Positions 63,630-64,000 of a stretch of 64,000 nucleotides of DNA are shown one piece after another. The position numbers and the translations under genes are program-made. The notes under the pieces were generated by a model, which saw only the letters and a program-made list of their open reading frames with translations, made no database searches and had not been told where the DNA came from. Every line of letters begins with the position of its first letter. Positions within the stretch are counted from its first letter, which is position 1. The DNA comes from Breznakibacter sp047600785 (GTDB lineage Bacteria > Bacteroidota > Bacteroidia > Bacteroidales > Marinilabiliaceae), in NCBI GenBank assembly GCA_047600785.1, contig JASGKH010000002.1, forward strand, positions 2,170,001-2,234,000. The letters run 5' to 3'.

Positions 63630-64000
63630 TTAAAGTGCACGGAATCCTTTGAATTTTTCGTAAGTACGAATGTAATCCGATTCGGTATATGGATGCGATG
63701 CCAGCACCAAACAAATGGCACCCGACGAAAAATTGATCAATTCCCGCCAGATACCGGGCACCACGTGTAGCCCAAAATAGGGCCGGTCAAGATGGACCAC
63801 TTTTTTGTTGGTCCCGTCGTCGATAATGACATCGAACGCACCGCTCAACGATACGATAAACTGTTGAAGCTCCACATGGGCGTGCCCGCCCCTGTCAGCC
63901 CCACCGGGCACATCGTACAGGTAATATACCCGTTTGACATCGAACGGGATGTTCACCAAATTATCGAGCGCCGTCAGGTTACCTGCCCGATTGTGCACCT
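63630..64000 (-). CDS. FdtA/QdtA-like dTDP-4-keto-6-deoxyhexose 3,4-ketoisomerase, partial
   Basis: The gene runs off the right edge: the visible 123 residues begin inside the protein (a GTG at 63998 is an internal Val). It has the cupin motifs GGADRGGHAHVELQQF and PGIWRELINFSSGAICLVLAS, with conserved His residues, and YLYDVPGG, as in FdtA and WxcM-type ketoisomerases. These move the keto group from C4 to C3 of dTDP-4-keto-6-deoxyglucose. The last codons (GTGCACTTTAA) overlap the likely start of the aminotransferase gene by 11 bases. Confidence 0.92.
   Translation of the reverse strand, partial: VHNRAGNLTALDNLVNIPFDVKRVYYLYDVPGGADRGGHAHVELQQFIVSLSGAFDVIIDDGTNKKVVHLDRPYFGLHVVPGIWRELINFSSGAICLVLASHPYTESDYIRTYEKFKGFRAL

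Noticed and set aside
1..64000. CRISPR array, tRNA, rRNA or insertion sequence
   Set aside because: No regular direct repeats, cloverleaf, rRNA-like stretches or transposase-like proteins were noticed.
42932..64000. The polysaccharide operon as a recently acquired island
   Set aside because: Polysaccharide loci often are, but I see no flanking repeats, integrase or clear base-composition break within the window.

Overview
The window looks like chromosomal DNA of a Bacteroidota bacterium, most likely of class Bacteroidia or a related gliding or marine group. The evidence is a secreted PKD-repeat protein with a type B type IX secretion (T9SS) C-terminal domain, a PorP/SprF plus OmpA pair beside it, a lack of clear Shine-Dalgarno sites, a few candidate TAnnTTTG promoter boxes, and the style of its multi-PAS hybrid kinases. 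I see no rRNA, tRNA, CRISPR array, insertion sequence, phage gene or integrase.

Region 1 (1-16.7 kb, with one more kinase at 27.8-30.4 kb) is packed with sensor kinases. A truncated family-3 solute-binding protein overlaps a membrane hybrid kinase by ATGA (1-2626). Next come a 1778-residue soluble hybrid kinase with seven PAS and two GAF domains (2784-8120), a 779-residue hybrid kinase with a receiver-like N-terminus (8301-10640), and a four-gene unit (16702 down to 10868). That unit encodes a 1083-residue kinase without a receiver, a receiver fused to a degenerate kinase core, and two exported proteins of unknown function. No DNA-binding response regulator is visible near any of these kinases.

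Region 2 (16.9-27.8 kb) is a cell-surface module. The 1456-residue PKD protein with the T9SS type B signal is divergent from a PorP/SprF-like gene, which overlaps an OmpA-family gene with TPR/PD40-like parts. An ABCG-like transporter with a large N-terminal extension follows. The PorP/SprF gene seems to have a one-base deletion in its first codons.

Region 3 (30.6-37.4 kb) is housekeeping: uracil-DNA glycosylase (ung), a YciO/YrdC-family protein, the TrkA/TrkH potassium uptake system, and ComEC without its hydrolase domain.

Region 4 (37.4-64 kb, all on the minus strand) is an exopolysaccharide, capsule or O-antigen locus. One transcription unit (42616 to 37479, ended by a hairpin terminator at 37423-37456) carries a FlaA1/PglF-type UDP-sugar 4,6-dehydratase, a Wza-like export lipoprotein and a Wzc-like tyrosine autokinase. 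The other (right edge to 42932, ended by a 17-bp-stem terminator at 42850-42897) carries sugar-nucleotide genes (FdtA-like ketoisomerase, two DegT-family aminotransferases plus a third that looks frameshifted, two hexapeptide acyltransferases, a FemAB/GNAT-like protein), a nonulosonic-acid pair (NeuB-like synthase and a CMP-sugar synthetase fused to a KdsC-like phosphatase), four GT2 and four GT4 glycosyltransferases, one unfamiliar GT-B-like protein, a Wzy-type polymerase/ligase, a CapK-like adenylating protein and a PglC-like initiating transferase. Together they suggest a glycan started on a 4-amino-4,6-dideoxy sugar and decorated with a 3-acylamino-3,6-dideoxyhexose and a sialic- or KDN-like acid. 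No Wzx flippase, RmlA/RmlB or NeuC is in the window.
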